The notes beneath the pieces are model-generated. The model was not told the DNA's origin and searched no databases. It was given only the letters and a program-made list of their open reading frames with translations. A program made the translations under genes and the position numbers. Positions 33,416 through 44,498 of a stretch of 64,000 nucleotides of DNA are shown here, one piece after another (within the stretch, counting starts at the first letter, position 1; each line of letters begins with the position of its first letter). This DNA is from UBA5078 sp964538025 (GTDB lineage Bacteria > Pseudomonadota > Gammaproteobacteria > Pseudomonadales > Pseudohongiellaceae), in assembly GCA_964538025.1 (NCBI GenBank), contig CAZICZ010000001.1, forward strand, positions 248,001 to 312,000. The letters are read 5' to 3'.

Positions 33416-35218
33416 TCAGGCCTGAATGTCGACGAGAGTTTCGGAGGGCGTGATGCGATCGCCCTTCTTGACGAATATCTTCGCCACTGTTCCGCCGACC
33501 GGGGCCTTGATTTCGGTTTCCATTTTCATGGCCTCGATCACCAGCACCGGGTCTCCGGCGTTGACGCTCTGTCCTTCCGCGACGAGCACTTCCACCACAT
33601 TGCCCGGCATGGTTGCCGTCACATGGCCCGGACCGGTCGCGCGTGGACGTCGGCCGGGCTTGGTCTCGGTCGCTGTCTCGGCGGACGCCGCGGATTCGAT
33701 CGTGATCTCTTCCGGTTCACCATCGACGGTCATGTAGAAGCGGCGCTCGTTGTCCGCGGACGGGCTCACGCCCGTGACATGGATGTCATAGGTCTCGCCA
33801 TGCACCGTGATCTTGAATTCGTGCGCCACCGGGGCGGTCGTCGCACTGGCCACGGGAGGTAGCAGGACCTCAGGCTTCAGCGTGCCCTTGTTGCGGTTCT
33901 GCAGGAAGCTGGCGCCGACATCGGGAAACATGGCATAGGTCAGCACGTCTTCCTCGCTTCGCGCGTCGTCGCCAATCTTGGCCCGCAGCGCGTCCAGCTC
34001 GGGTGGCAGCAAGTCTGCCGGACGGCAGTCCACCACCTCTTCCTTGCCAATCGCCCGCTTGCGCAGCGCTTCATCCACATCGGCAGGCGCCGCGCCATAA
34101 TGGCCCTGCAGGTAGCGCTTCACTTCGTTGGTGATTGTCTCGTAGCGCTTGCCGGAGAGCACGTTCAACACGGCCTGTGTGCCCACGATCTGGGAACTGG
34201 GCGTGACCAGCGGCGGAAAGCCGAGGTCTTCGCGCACGCGCGGAATCTCGGCAAACACTTCCTGAATGCGGTCCAGTGCGCCCTGCTCCTTGAGCTGATT
34301 GGCGAGGTTGGACATCATGCCGCCCGGCACCTGGCTGAGCAGGACCTGCGTATCCACGCCGTTGTATTCGCTCTCGAACTGATGGTACTTGCGCCGCACG
34401 TCGCGGAAATGGGAGGCGATCTTTTCGAGCACCTGGGCATCGAGGCCCGTCTTGTAGCCCGCCGCTTCCAGCACGGCCTTCATGGTTTCTGTAGGCGGGT
34501 GGCTGGTGCCCCCGGCGAATGCAGAAATGGCGGTGTCCAGATGATCGATGCCCGCCTCCACCGCCTTGAGCTGGCTCATGGATGCCATGCCGGAGGTGTA
34601 ATGGGAATGCAGGAACAGGGGCAGGTCGATCTCTTTCTTCAGGGCGCTTACCAGCTGGAAGGTGATCTCCGGCGTCAGCAGGCCGGCCATATCCTTGATG
34701 GCGATGCTGTGACACCCCATCTTGGCCATCTGCTTTGCCTGCTTCACGAAACCCTTCACCGTGTGCACGGGGCTGGCGGTATAGCACAGCGTGCCCTGCG
34801 CATGCTTGCCGGCATTGACGGTGGCTGCAATCGCGGTTTTCACATTGCGCACGTCGTTGAGCGCGTCGAAAATGCGGAACACGTCGATGCCATTCTCCGC
34901 AGCCTTGGCCACAAAGGCCTCGACCACATCGTCCGGATAGTGGCGATACCCGAGCAGGTTCTGACCGCGCAGCAACATCTGCAACCGGCTGTTAGGCAGG
35001 GCCTGACGCAAGGTGCGCAGGCGCTCCCAGGGGTCTTCCTTGAGGAAGCGCACGCAGGCATCGAAGGTCGCACCACCCCAGACTTCCAGCGACCAGTAGC
35101 CCGCCTTGTCCAGTGCCGCGCAAATCGGCAGCATATCCTCGATGCGCATACGCGTGGCGATCAGCGATTGATTGCCGTCACGCAACACGAGTTCGGTGAT
35201 GTGAATCTTTTTGCTCAT
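33416..35218 (-). CDS. pycB: pyruvate carboxylase subunit B (carboxyltransferase-biotin carrier; OadA family)
   Basis: Transfers carboxyl from biotin to pyruvate to make oxaloacetate. It is 600 aa. The N-terminal carboxyltransferase (about 1-460) shows LVLRDGNQSL, VWGGATFDACVRFL and IAIKDMAGLL, and the C-terminal biotinyl domain has EAMKMET with Lys565 as the biotin site. The upstream gene is the biotin carboxylase subunit, and no sodium pump subunits (OadB/OadG) are nearby. This supports a two-subunit pyruvate carboxylase, as in Pseudomonas, rather than a membrane decarboxylase. The spacing to pycA is 69 bp on the same strand. Confidence 0.92.
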   Translation of the reverse strand: MSKKIHITELVLRDGNQSLIATRMRIEDMLPICAALDKAGYWSLEVWGGATFDACVRFLKEDPWERLRTLRQALPNSRLQMLLRGQNLLGYRHYPDDVVEAFVAKAAENGIDVFRIFDALNDVRNVKTAIAATVNAGKHAQGTLCYTASPVHTVKGFVKQAKQMAKMGCHSIAIKDMAGLLTPEITFQLVSALKKEIDLPLFLHSHYTSGMASMSQLKAVEAGIDHLDTAISAFAGGTSHPPTETMKAVLEAAGYKTGLDAQVLEKIASHFRDVRRKYHQFESEYNGVDTQVLLSQVPGGMMSNLANQLKEQGALDRIQEVFAEIPRVREDLGFPPLVTPSSQIVGTQAVLNVLSGKRYETITNEVKRYLQGHYGAAPADVDEALRKRAIGKEEVVDCRPADLLPPELDALRAKIGDDARSEEDVLTYAMFPDVGASFLQNRNKGTLKPEVLLPPVASATTAPVAHEFKITVHGETYDIHVTGVSPSADNERRFYMTVDGEPEEITIESAASAETATETKPGRRPRATGPGHVTATMPGNVVEVLVAEGQSVNAGDPVLVIEAMKMETEIKAPVGGTVAKIFVKKGDRITPSETLVDIQA

Positions 35219-35287
35219 GTCCCCTGCTCTCCACCTGGCGGCATCCTGATCGCCGCGTCCTGATGTTCAATGAATTGGCGCGCGCCT

Positions 35288-36706
<1,419 letters not shown>

Positions 36707-36933
36707 TGAAGAGTTCTCTGGTGACCGGAATACTTTCGGAATTGGCGCCTGACGCGGGTTTCACCGAAACGCAGCTTCCACAAGGGGGCAGACGAAATTC
36801 AAACTACAGGGGTGGCACTTTACTGAGCTGCTCTGACAGCGTCAACTCCGAACGCCGTCTTTTGCGTGGCAGCTCCTGCGCAAACCCGCTGATTTTGTAA
36901 GGAAATTTGACCGGGCGTGGCGGCAGCGCCTGG

Positions 36934-37527
36934 CTATTGGCGATCGTACACCAGTGTCATTTTGACGGCGGCGCCGAAGGTGCCGGGTTTGAGTTCGAGC
37001 GCGACGCGCAGGCGTTGCCCCTCCTCTTCTACCGTATAGGATTCCAGCGTGAATCCGCCATCGCGCGGCCTTCCCTCGACCACCAGGGTGTCGCCTTCCC
37101 AGTCGCCAATGGCGAAATCCTGCTCGCCCTTGCTGTAGTGATCACTGGCGCCCACGGACTGCGTCCGGCCATCGGTATGGAACACGCGCTGATAGCCATC
37201 GTTGTAGCCGAACCAGCACTCCGGACCCTCAATGCTGATGCGCAGCTCGGTGTCATAGGAAAGACGGTCATACAGCTCCTGCTCTTCCGGCCCGCCGCGA
37301 TAGCGCCCGCGCTCTTTCTTTTTGAACCAGCTGCGGGAGACCTTGCCGCCCGCCTTTTCAATCGCCGCTTCAACGGCCTCGTCCGGGTCATCACTGAGTG
37401 CCAGATTGAGTTGCCAATTGCCCTCCAGCGGATGCTCTCCCGCCTGCTGCGCATGCACGGCAAGGGCCGGGATGCTCAGCAACAGGGTCAGTAACAGGCG
37501 CGTCAGCACACGAGAAAGACGAGGCAT
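36934..37527 (-). CDS. hypothetical exported protein
   Basis: Not recognised. It is 197 aa from the ATG at 37527, which has GGAGGAG about eight bases upstream; a start at 37542 is less likely. The signal peptide ends VHA before QQA. The mature protein starts LEGNWQLNLALSDDPDEAVEAAIEKAGG and later has GDWEGDTLVVE, a beta-rich pattern also seen in lipocalin-like secreted proteins. It is charged, with a KKKERGR cluster. It lies upstream of the PepSY gene on the same strand, separated by 92 bp. Confidence 0.7.
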   Translation of the reverse strand: MPRLSRVLTRLLLTLLLSIPALAVHAQQAGEHPLEGNWQLNLALSDDPDEAVEAAIEKAGGKVSRSWFKKKERGRYRGGPEEQELYDRLSYDTELRISIEGPECWFGYNDGYQRVFHTDGRTQSVGASDHYSKGEQDFAIGDWEGDTLVVEGRPRDGGFTLESYTVEEEGQRLRVALELKPGTFGAAVKMTLVYDRQ

Positions 37528-37619
37528 GGGAAACTCCTCCACAGCGGACGGGCAATCCGGGCGCCCGTCGACAATGGCCTTACCTTAGCACGACCGGTGC
37601 CAGGCAAGGCAAGCCTAGC

Positions 37620-39041
37620 CTAGCCCGGCCGTATGCGGCGCCAGGCCATCCAGGACCCGGTGGCACACACCAGGGTGGTGCCCGTGAGGAACAGCAGCAT
37701 GACAACATCCCACAGCGGGCGTGCCCGCAGCACGTCGAGAAAATCCCCGCTGTGCAGGCCGGTAAAGAACCAGCGATACGCGCGCGCGTCCCGGTCCATG
37801 ACACGCAGCAACTCCCCGGTCTGTCCGCTGAGATAGAACAGCCTCCCGGCCTCATCCTCCACGCGCAGGACGGGAAACGACAGGGTCTCGCGCACGCTGT
37901 AGTAATACGCATCCTCTTGCTGCAAGAGCGTCGCGCGCCCCTGCAGGGCATCCGCCAGCAGGGCCAGTTCAGCCCCGCTGATCGGGGCGGGCGCAAGCTG
38001 CTGCGGGTCCAGTCGGGTGCGCTGGCCCTGCGCGTCCGTTCGCATCACCCACAGCTGGCCGGCCTGTTTGACCATGTCCAGGCTTACGGTGTCTGCCGGC
38101 AGTGGCAGTGTCCGAACCCGCGCCAGGACGGTGCGAATGTCGGACCAGTGCAGGGCGTCTCCCTGCAGCCGGGCGGGCGCATCCCCCGCTCCCTCTCCCT
38201 CGAGCAGTCCCCAGGGATTCATGGACACTGTGCCGCTGGCAACCCACAGCAGCGTCACAATGCCGAAAACCAGACCGCTCAGGTGATGCCACAGACCCAG
38301 CCCCCGGTAAGGGGAAACGCGCCCGCGGCGCCGCCGCTGAAACTGGCGCACGCCGATGATCAGGCCGGTCAGCGTGAGAAACCCGCCGAGCAGCGAGAGC
38401 CAGATGACCGTTTGCGACCAGGCCACCAGATGCTGGCGCAGCACGGTGGGATAAAACCAATGAGGCACGGCGCCGAGATAATTCCAGAGGCGTTCCCGCG
38501 CGCGGGTGACGAGCACGATCTCCCCGCTCTTGTCCGACACATACCACTGGGTCCCGGCTGCATCCTGCGCCGTGTACTTCCAGAGCGGGCGATGGGGGTG
38601 GTAGAGCGCCGTGATAGTCCACTGGTCCTGCTGGATTTTTTCGGGTCCGGTAAAGGCAGCCCCGTCCAGATAGCGCTGACTGAAGTCCTCGGCAATGCGC
38701 ACCTGTGGCCCTAAGACCTGCGTGCTGTCGAACTCGACGCCACGCCGCAGATCGATGTTAAGGGCACGGGCCTGCGGCAGGCCGGCACGCAGCACGGGCG
38801 TGGCGGCATCCAGCATTTCGAGACTTGCATGGGTGAAGGGCACGGCGGCCATGCCGGGGTTGTCGGGCAGGGCACAGCAGGTGTCCAGCCGCAGGGGGGC
38901 CGCCAGGCCGGCGGCCGCGGCGGGAGACAGGCCGGGATAGGGGACATACAGAAGCACGAAGCCGCTGAGGCACCACACGGTCAGCACAATGCCCACGGCG
39001 ATGCCCAGATAGCGGTGCAGCAGAAACAGTATGCGCATCAT
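37620..39041 (-). CDS. PepSY-domain membrane protein (iron-utilisation type)
   Basis: Inner-membrane protein of 473 aa with four helices: near the N-terminus (RYLGIAVGIVLTVWCLSGFVLL), about 205-230, about 250-275 and at the C-terminus. Periplasmic loops contain PepSY repeats such as YYYSVRETLSFPVLRVEDEAG. Members of this family are encoded next to TonB receptors, and some are thought to reduce or process siderophore-bound iron in the periplasm. It lies 60 bp downstream of a TonB receptor gene on the same strand, supporting that role. Confidence 0.88.
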   Translation of the reverse strand: MMRILFLLHRYLGIAVGIVLTVWCLSGFVLLYVPYPGLSPAAAAGLAAPLRLDTCCALPDNPGMAAVPFTHASLEMLDAATPVLRAGLPQARALNIDLRRGVEFDSTQVLGPQVRIAEDFSQRYLDGAAFTGPEKIQQDQWTITALYHPHRPLWKYTAQDAAGTQWYVSDKSGEIVLVTRARERLWNYLGAVPHWFYPTVLRQHLVAWSQTVIWLSLLGGFLTLTGLIIGVRQFQRRRRGRVSPYRGLGLWHHLSGLVFGIVTLLWVASGTVSMNPWGLLEGEGAGDAPARLQGDALHWSDIRTVLARVRTLPLPADTVSLDMVKQAGQLWVMRTDAQGQRTRLDPQQLAPAPISGAELALLADALQGRATLLQQEDAYYYSVRETLSFPVLRVEDEAGRLFYLSGQTGELLRVMDRDARAYRWFFTGLHSGDFLDVLRARPLWDVVMLLFLTGTTLVCATGSWMAWRRIRPG

Positions 39042-39101
39042 CGCTTATCCCCTGTGGCTCTCCGGTGCCTGCCGCCTTGTGACAGCGGATTTAAGCATGG
39101 C

Positions 39102-41123
39102 TCACAGGCGAAAGCGAACCTGCACATGCACCGTGCGCGGGGTGCCAATATTGCGGTACACGTAGCTGCCGCCCGTATCCCTAATCCCCACATCCACCCG
39201 CGTCGTGTACACCTTGTCGGTGAGGTTTTCGAACTTGAGCACCACCTGATGCGCGGCCTGTGGCCCGAATCGGACATACGCCGACAGGTCGGCCACGCTG
39301 TACTGGCCACGGGTCTGCCCGCGTCGGGCATTCACCTCCCCGACGTAATTCATGGACAGGCTGGCGCCCCAGGGACGCTGGGGATTGCTGTATTGCAGGG
39401 CGGCCTTGGCCTCGCTGCGGGGAATGCCCGTCAGCTGCGGCCCGCGTCCGTTGAACTGCGCCTGGGTCCGGGAAAAACTGGCTTGGAGCTGCCACGCCGG
39501 GCTGATCTGGTGCCCGGCGATCAGCTCCAGACCCTTGACCTCCACCGTGTCATCGCTGTTGGTGAACCCCTCGCCCTCCACCCCGTTGACGAACACCGGG
39601 ACATAGGCGTCGATGTAGTCATCGATTGTGCGGGCATAGGCCACCAGCTCCAGCGAGCTTTGCGCCGTGTTCATACCGAGCCCGAGGTTGATATTGCGAC
39701 TGCGCTCTGGCTTGAGTGAGGGATTGCCGATGGCGAAATAGCCCCCATCGGGCACGCCGTCGGTGTCCTCGTCATAGAGTTCATTGAGGAAGAGTGACTC
39801 CGCGTCGGGCAGGCGGAAGGAGCTGCCTGCCGTGCCACGCAGCGTGAAATACTCGCCCAGGGCCTGCTGCCCGCTCAGATTCCACACCGTGGAATCCTCA
39901 CTGTGCGAGGCGTGATTGCGGCGCACGCCGAACGCGAACGCGCGGCGCGTCGAATAGGCCTCGCTGGTGCGCAACTGGGCAAAGGCCGCGGTGACCTTTT
40001 CCTTCTGGTCGGCGATGCGCCAGACATCGTCCTCGCCGGAGAAATTCTGTTGGTCCAGCCCCGCGAGTAGCTCGAAGGACGGGTTCAGGCGAGTTTGCAG
40101 CATGGCGTTGACGCCGTAATCCTCATACCCCCAGAAGGCATGGTCATCCCGCACCCGTATTCCGCCGGTCAGGGCACCGCTGGCATCCACGAGGTTATGG
40201 ATGCGCGTGTAGCGTGTGTCCCAGTCGTGATAGTAGGCCTTTACATACACGTCAGAGCGCTCGCCCAGCGGGAGATCGACCTTCAAGGTCACGATGTCCT
40301 CTTCCCGCGCATTGACCGTCTTGCGGTTGGCATAGGGCGTCAGGTAGTCCAGCGTGTTGTCCGTGCGCTGATAGCTGAAGGACAGTCGACCGCGACCGGG
40401 CAGCGCCCACGCCGCCTTGCCGCCCAGCACCTGCACGTCATAGCCGCGGGTGGTGTCCGTCGCACTGGGCTGGATGTCCTCGCGACGATAGGGCCGGTAG
40501 CCCGTGGCGGTGTCGGACGAGCCATAAAGGACAAACTGGTGGGAGGCATTGCCCTGACGGACCATCGCATTCACGCTGCGCCCCTCATTGCTGTGCACCC
40601 CCACACCGACTTCCCCGTCGTGGCCCTGCTGCAGCGACTTGGTGACGACATTGATCACGCCACCGACAGACTGTGTGCCATAAAAAATGCCCTGCCCGCC
40701 CTTGAGCACCTCGACCCGCTCCACCATGTGACTGGGAAGGGTGTCCAGCGGGCTAGTGCCGTTGTAAAGACGGTTGGTGATCCGCACCCCGTCCACCAGC
40801 CAGAGGATTTCCTGATTGCGCGAGCCCTGAAGCGAGGCATCAACGTAATCAAAGACGCCGTTCTTGGGCGCAATCGACAGCCCCGGCACCCACATTTGCA
40901 GGGCCTGTGACACGTCCACGAACGCGCCCTGCGCCAGCGTCTCGCCCGTCAGGATTTCCAGGCGGTTGCCGTAGCGACTCAGGGTCAGGGGCAGGGTTTC
41001 CTCGAGTCCCTGTCCCGTCACAAGAATCTCCTCCACGGACGCTGCGGGCTGGGCAATCACCGCCACAGGACAGGCGCAGACAGCGCCCATGGCCCAGAGA
41101 AAGGGAGACACACGTTTCATCAT
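39102..41123 (-). CDS. TonB-dependent outer-membrane receptor
   Basis: Outer-membrane receptor of 673 aa. The ATG at 41123 has GGAAG about 8 bases upstream; a second ATG follows at once. Signal peptide ends VIA before QPA, TonB box EEILVTG. The plug has LWLVDGVRITNRLYNG and VERVEVLKGGQGIFYGTQSVGGVINVVTK. The barrel ends VQVRFRL. The substrate is unclear; the plug resembles CirA/FecA/BtuB-type receptors. It sits opposite a membrane-anchored winged-helix regulator, and a PepSY gene follows, so metal or siderophore uptake is most likely. Confidence 0.9.
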   Translation of the reverse strand: MMKRVSPFLWAMGAVCACPVAVIAQPAASVEEILVTGQGLEETLPLTLSRYGNRLEILTGETLAQGAFVDVSQALQMWVPGLSIAPKNGVFDYVDASLQGSRNQEILWLVDGVRITNRLYNGTSPLDTLPSHMVERVEVLKGGQGIFYGTQSVGGVINVVTKSLQQGHDGEVGVGVHSNEGRSVNAMVRQGNASHQFVLYGSSDTATGYRPYRREDIQPSATDTTRGYDVQVLGGKAAWALPGRGRLSFSYQRTDNTLDYLTPYANRKTVNAREEDIVTLKVDLPLGERSDVYVKAYYHDWDTRYTRIHNLVDASGALTGGIRVRDDHAFWGYEDYGVNAMLQTRLNPSFELLAGLDQQNFSGEDDVWRIADQKEKVTAAFAQLRTSEAYSTRRAFAFGVRRNHASHSEDSTVWNLSGQQALGEYFTLRGTAGSSFRLPDAESLFLNELYDEDTDGVPDGGYFAIGNPSLKPERSRNINLGLGMNTAQSSLELVAYARTIDDYIDAYVPVFVNGVEGEGFTNSDDTVEVKGLELIAGHQISPAWQLQASFSRTQAQFNGRGPQLTGIPRSEAKAALQYSNPQRPWGASLSMNYVGEVNARRGQTRGQYSVADLSAYVRFGPQAAHQVVLKFENLTDKVYTTRVDVGIRDTGGSYVYRNIGTPRTVHVQVRFRL

Positions 41124-41133
41124 TGGATCACTT

Positions 41134-41224
41134 CCGTTAATCGTTGGATCGCTGGACTTTGCGCAGGGCGCGTCGTATACACAAGCCGCACTGCGTTGCA
41201 AAATCGTTTCACTCACGTTAACGG
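41134..41224. promoter_or_regulatory. divergent promoter with inverted CCGTTAA/TTAACGG
   Basis: Between the TonB receptor and the regulator, CCGTTAA (41134-41140) and TTAACGG (41218-41224) form an inverted pair 77 bp apart, each next to one start. This is the place for the regulator to act; binding is inferred. Confidence 0.35.
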
Positions 41225-41250
41225 TTCCCCGGAACCCTGAAAAATCAGCC

Positions 41251-42546
41251 ATGAGCGACTCACCACAATCCGATCTGATGCCGCTGGAAGAGGTGTTCTC
41301 TGCACAGGACCTCGCCGCGCTGACGGCCCACATCAAGGCCAGCGGGGCGCTCGGCCGATCGCGGGTGTATGAGCAGTTGCTGGACTATCTGCTGGACTTC
41401 GCAGCCCATGGCCGCACGCCCAAGGAGGTGGACGTCGCCATCGATGTGCTGGGGCGGGATGCGCGTTTCGATGCCACGCGCGATTCCGTGGTACGCGTCT
41501 ACATCCATCAACTGCGGCGCAAGCTGGCGCGCTACTACGCGGCGCATGCGCCAGAAGCCACGCACCGGCTGGTGATTCCCAAGGGGCAGTACGGCTTTAT
41601 GGCGGCACCGGTGATGACAATGCCCGCGCCGGCCGCCTCGACACCCGCGCGTCGCGCCTGGGGAGTGCCCGTCCTGCTGGGCCTGTGCCTGGCAGCATTG
41701 ATGGCCAATCTGCTGGCGCCTGCCCGCTGGCTGCCGTGGCAGACCCGCGCCGAGGTGCCGGACGCTGCGCGCCACCTGCCCTGGTCGCGCCTGCTCGATG
41801 ATGAGGTGCCGATTCTGCTGGTGATGGGGGATTACTACATCTTTGGCGAGCTGAACGAACTGGGCAATGTCAGTCGCATGATCCGTGCCTTCGACATCAA
41901 TTCCCCCCAGGACCTGAACGGGCTGCTGATGCGCAACCCACAGGAAAGCGCCCATTACCTGGACCTGGACCTCAATTACATGCCCGAGGGCAGCGCGCTG
42001 GCCATGGCGCGCATCGTGCCGCTTCTGGAGCAATCGGGCAAAACGGTGCACGTGAAAATGATGTCGCGCCTGTCCACCGACGACCTGAGGGATAACCACA
42101 TCGTGTACATCGGTTATCTGTCGGCGCTCGACAAGCTGAGTTCGCTGGTGTTCACGGCATCAGGGCTGCGCATCGGGCGCACCTACGACGAACTGGTGAA
42201 TCTCTCCACGGGGCAATTGTATTCCAGCGACGCCGGCATGCCCTCGGGCACGGACCCGTTCCGGGACTATGGCTTCTTTTCGACCTTTCCCTCCAGCAGC
42301 AGCACCGAGGTGGTCATTGTGGCGGGCACCCGCGATGCGGGCCTGATGCACACAGCGCAGGCCGTGGTCACCCCCCGCACCCTGCAAACGATTCAGGAGC
42401 GCCTGCCGGCGGCAGACACCGGCGCGTTTGAAACCCTGTTTGAAGTCTTCGGCTTTGACCGCCTCAACTTCGACGGCCATCTCATCTACAGCCAGGCGCT
42501 GGACCCTGACCGGCTCTGGGGCAATGAGTTCACCCGCCTGCAATAG
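41251..42546 (+). CDS. membrane-anchored winged-helix regulator (ToxR-like architecture)
   Basis: Predicted inner-membrane transcription factor of 431 aa. The N-terminal winged helix (about 25-120) has YEQLLDYLLDFAAHGRTPKE, then VVRVYIHQLRRKLARYY and VIPKGQYGF. One hydrophobic segment follows (about 133-155). The remaining 270 residues are probably periplasmic and unknown, with MGDYYIFGEL, DNHIVYIGYLSAL and EVVIVAGTRD blocks. This layout recurs in one-component regulators. It diverges from the TonB receptor, so it probably senses a periplasmic signal and regulates that gene. The ATG at 41251 excludes an upstream in-frame extension that overlaps the receptor gene. Confidence 0.78.
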   Translation: MSDSPQSDLMPLEEVFSAQDLAALTAHIKASGALGRSRVYEQLLDYLLDFAAHGRTPKEVDVAIDVLGRDARFDATRDSVVRVYIHQLRRKLARYYAAHAPEATHRLVIPKGQYGFMAAPVMTMPAPAASTPARRAWGVPVLLGLCLAALMANLLAPARWLPWQTRAEVPDAARHLPWSRLLDDEVPILLVMGDYYIFGELNELGNVSRMIRAFDINSPQDLNGLLMRNPQESAHYLDLDLNYMPEGSALAMARIVPLLEQSGKTVHVKMMSRLSTDDLRDNHIVYIGYLSALDKLSSLVFTASGLRIGRTYDELVNLSTGQLYSSDAGMPSGTDPFRDYGFFSTFPSSSSTEVVIVAGTRDAGLMHTAQAVVTPRTLQTIQERLPAADTGAFETLFEVFGFDRLNFDGHLIYSQALDPDRLWGNEFTRLQ

Positions 42547-42548
42547 TC

Positions 42549-43325
42549 TCAGCCCGCGTGCGGGCGACGCCGGCGCAGCGCCAGAAAATTGCTGCTCATC
42601 AAAAAACTCACCACCAGCACCACCAGTGCCATGCCGAACCACTGCGCGGCATACTGGAGATGGGTGCGGGTGTTGACGGTGACGGCAGGCCAGTGGCGGG
42701 CAAAGACTCCGGCCTGGTCGGGCGCGAGGCGCAGCACGTAAGGCAGCAGATCCCGCGCCATCAGCTCGGAAGCACGGGCGATGTCCAGCCGCCGGAAGCG
42801 CAGCGGCCAGTCCTCGCCCTCGGTCTGTGTCACCCCGGCCTGCACCGGAGGCACGTGAAGCTGTCCACGCAAGGTCTGCGGCCCTTCCACCGGCGGCACG
42901 TAGGGCATGCCATCGGCGCCTGGGCCGGGGGTCACCCAGCCGCGGCTCACCAGCAGCATCTCGCCGGTCTGCTCCAGCTGGAAGGGCGTGATCAGTTCAA
43001 AGCCTGGCGCTCCCTGAAAAAACTGGAAGGCGACGACAAACGACGCGTCGTTCCAGTAGCGTCCCTCCGCCTGCACGTTGAGGTTTTCCAGGGCATTCAC
43101 ATCCTCTTCACTCAGAGGCGCCTGACGGGGCGCAATCTCGCCGATCGCGCGGGCGGGCACCTCCTGCCGCCGCTGCATGTCCTGCTGCAATGCCCGTTTC
43201 TCGTCGGCGCGCCCGAGCTGCCAAAAGCCCAGATTGATCAGCAGCGCCACCGTCAGCGCCACACAGCAGGCAATGAGCCAGTGAATCCTGAGTTGGAGTT
43301 CCCCCAAACGAAGCGTGGTGTGCAT
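42549..43325 (-). CDS. SURF1 family protein
   Basis: Inner-membrane assembly factor for cytochrome oxidase, 258 aa. The first helix (about 15-34) is followed by NLGFWQLGRADEKRA, a family signature; a periplasmic domain has EGRYWNDASFVVAF, FELITPFQL, LVSRGWV and APDQAG; and the last helix (about 227-246) ends in an arginine-rich tail. No heme-copper oxidase genes are in the window. Convergent with the winged-helix regulator, two bases apart. Confidence 0.9.
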   Translation of the reverse strand: MHTTLRLGELQLRIHWLIACCVALTVALLINLGFWQLGRADEKRALQQDMQRRQEVPARAIGEIAPRQAPLSEEDVNALENLNVQAEGRYWNDASFVVAFQFFQGAPGFELITPFQLEQTGEMLLVSRGWVTPGPGADGMPYVPPVEGPQTLRGQLHVPPVQAGVTQTEGEDWPLRFRRLDIARASELMARDLLPYVLRLAPDQAGVFARHWPAVTVNTRTHLQYAAQWFGMALVVLVVSFLMSSNFLALRRRRPHAG

Positions 43326-43531
43326 GTGCGGACCCTGCGTTTATTGTGATTGTCAGGCGAGGATTCTAGGCCTAACGGGGCGCCAGTGCGACCCTCTCCC
43401 CATGGCCTCGCACGCGCGGGGTGACACCCAAATTTTGCGGAGTGCCCCGTCTCTTTTACGGACCGCTTGTGATAACGTAGCGCCAATTTTAAGACCCCCT
43501 ATCGGGGCCTTCCCCCCGCAGGAAATCCAGC

Positions 43532-44446
43532 ATGAAAATCGGTGTTTTATCCCGCAACAGCAAACTCTATTCCACCCGCAGGCTGGTGGAAGCCGCCAGA
43601 GCGCGCGGCCATGAGGTGCGGGTCGTCGATGTCCTCAAGTGCTACATGAACATCACCGCCAACAACCCCACCGTGTTCTACAAGGGCGCCGGGGACCCGG
43701 AGGCGCTGGAGTTTGATGCCGTGATTCCCCGTATCGGGGCCAGCGTGACCGGTTACGGATGCGCCGTGTTGCGACAGTTCGAGGTCTGTGGCACCTACTC
43801 CGTCAACGAGTCGATCGCGATCACCCGCTCGCGGGACAAACTGCGTGCGCATCAACTGCTGGCGCGTCGGGGCATCGGACAGCCCATCACCAGTTATGCC
43901 CACTCCGCGGATGCCACCAATGACCTCATCAACTCGGTTGGGGGCGCGCCACTGGTCGTCAAAATCATGGAGAGCACCCACGGCAACGGCGTGGTGCTGG
44001 CGGAAACCCGCAAAGCGGCCGAAGCGCTGATCAATGCCTTTCGCGGGCTGGAAGCTGACTTTCTGGTGCAGGAGTTCATCAAGGAATCGGGCGGCGCCGA
44101 CATCCGCTGCTTCGTGATCGGTGACAAGGTCATTGCCGCCATGCAGCGCACCGCCGCAGCAGGGGAGTTTCGCTCCAATCTGCACCGGGGCGGCACTGCC
44201 ACCGTCGTCAAGCTGCGCCCCGACGAGCGCAAACTGGCCGTGAAGGCGGCACAGGTCATGGGGCTGGATGTGGCAGGCGTCGACATCATTCGTTCAAATC
44301 ACGGCCCGCTGGTGCTGGAGGTGAATTCCTCCCCCGGTCTGGAGGGCATCGAAGGCGCCACCGGGAAGGACGTGGCGGGCGCCATCATCGACTACATCGA
44401 GAAAGACTGCCTCAAAGGCCCCAACAAGATGAAGGGCGTGGGCTGA
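43532..44446 (+). CDS. rimK: ribosomal protein S6-L-glutamate ligase RimK
   Basis: ATP-grasp ligase of 304 aa that adds glutamate to the C-terminus of ribosomal protein S6. It starts MKIGVLSRNSKLYSTRRL and has PRIGASVTGYG, the nucleotide-binding KIMESTHGNGV, VQEFIKESGGADIRCFVIG, EFRSNLHRGG and the metal site LEVNSSPGLEGIEG, all typical of RimK. Length matches E. coli RimK. A GCAGGA site precedes the ATG. Confidence 0.95.
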   Translation: MKIGVLSRNSKLYSTRRLVEAARARGHEVRVVDVLKCYMNITANNPTVFYKGAGDPEALEFDAVIPRIGASVTGYGCAVLRQFEVCGTYSVNESIAITRSRDKLRAHQLLARRGIGQPITSYAHSADATNDLINSVGGAPLVVKIMESTHGNGVVLAETRKAAEALINAFRGLEADFLVQEFIKESGGADIRCFVIGDKVIAAMQRTAAAGEFRSNLHRGGTATVVKLRPDERKLAVKAAQVMGLDVAGVDIIRSNHGPLVLEVNSSPGLEGIEGATGKDVAGAIIDYIEKDCLKGPNKMKGVG

Positions 44447-44498
44447 TCACACCGACCGCTGTCACGCCTCTTTGCACGCGACCACCCTCTGCACAACG

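Noticed and set aside
33416..35218. Oxaloacetate decarboxylase alpha subunit of a sodium pump
   Set aside because: No OadB or OadG genes are adjacent, and the partner is a biotin carboxylase, so pyruvate carboxylase subunit B fits better.
36815..36830. Sigma-54 promoter
   Set aside because: The GG to GC spacing is 11 rather than 10 bp, and no plus-strand gene follows.
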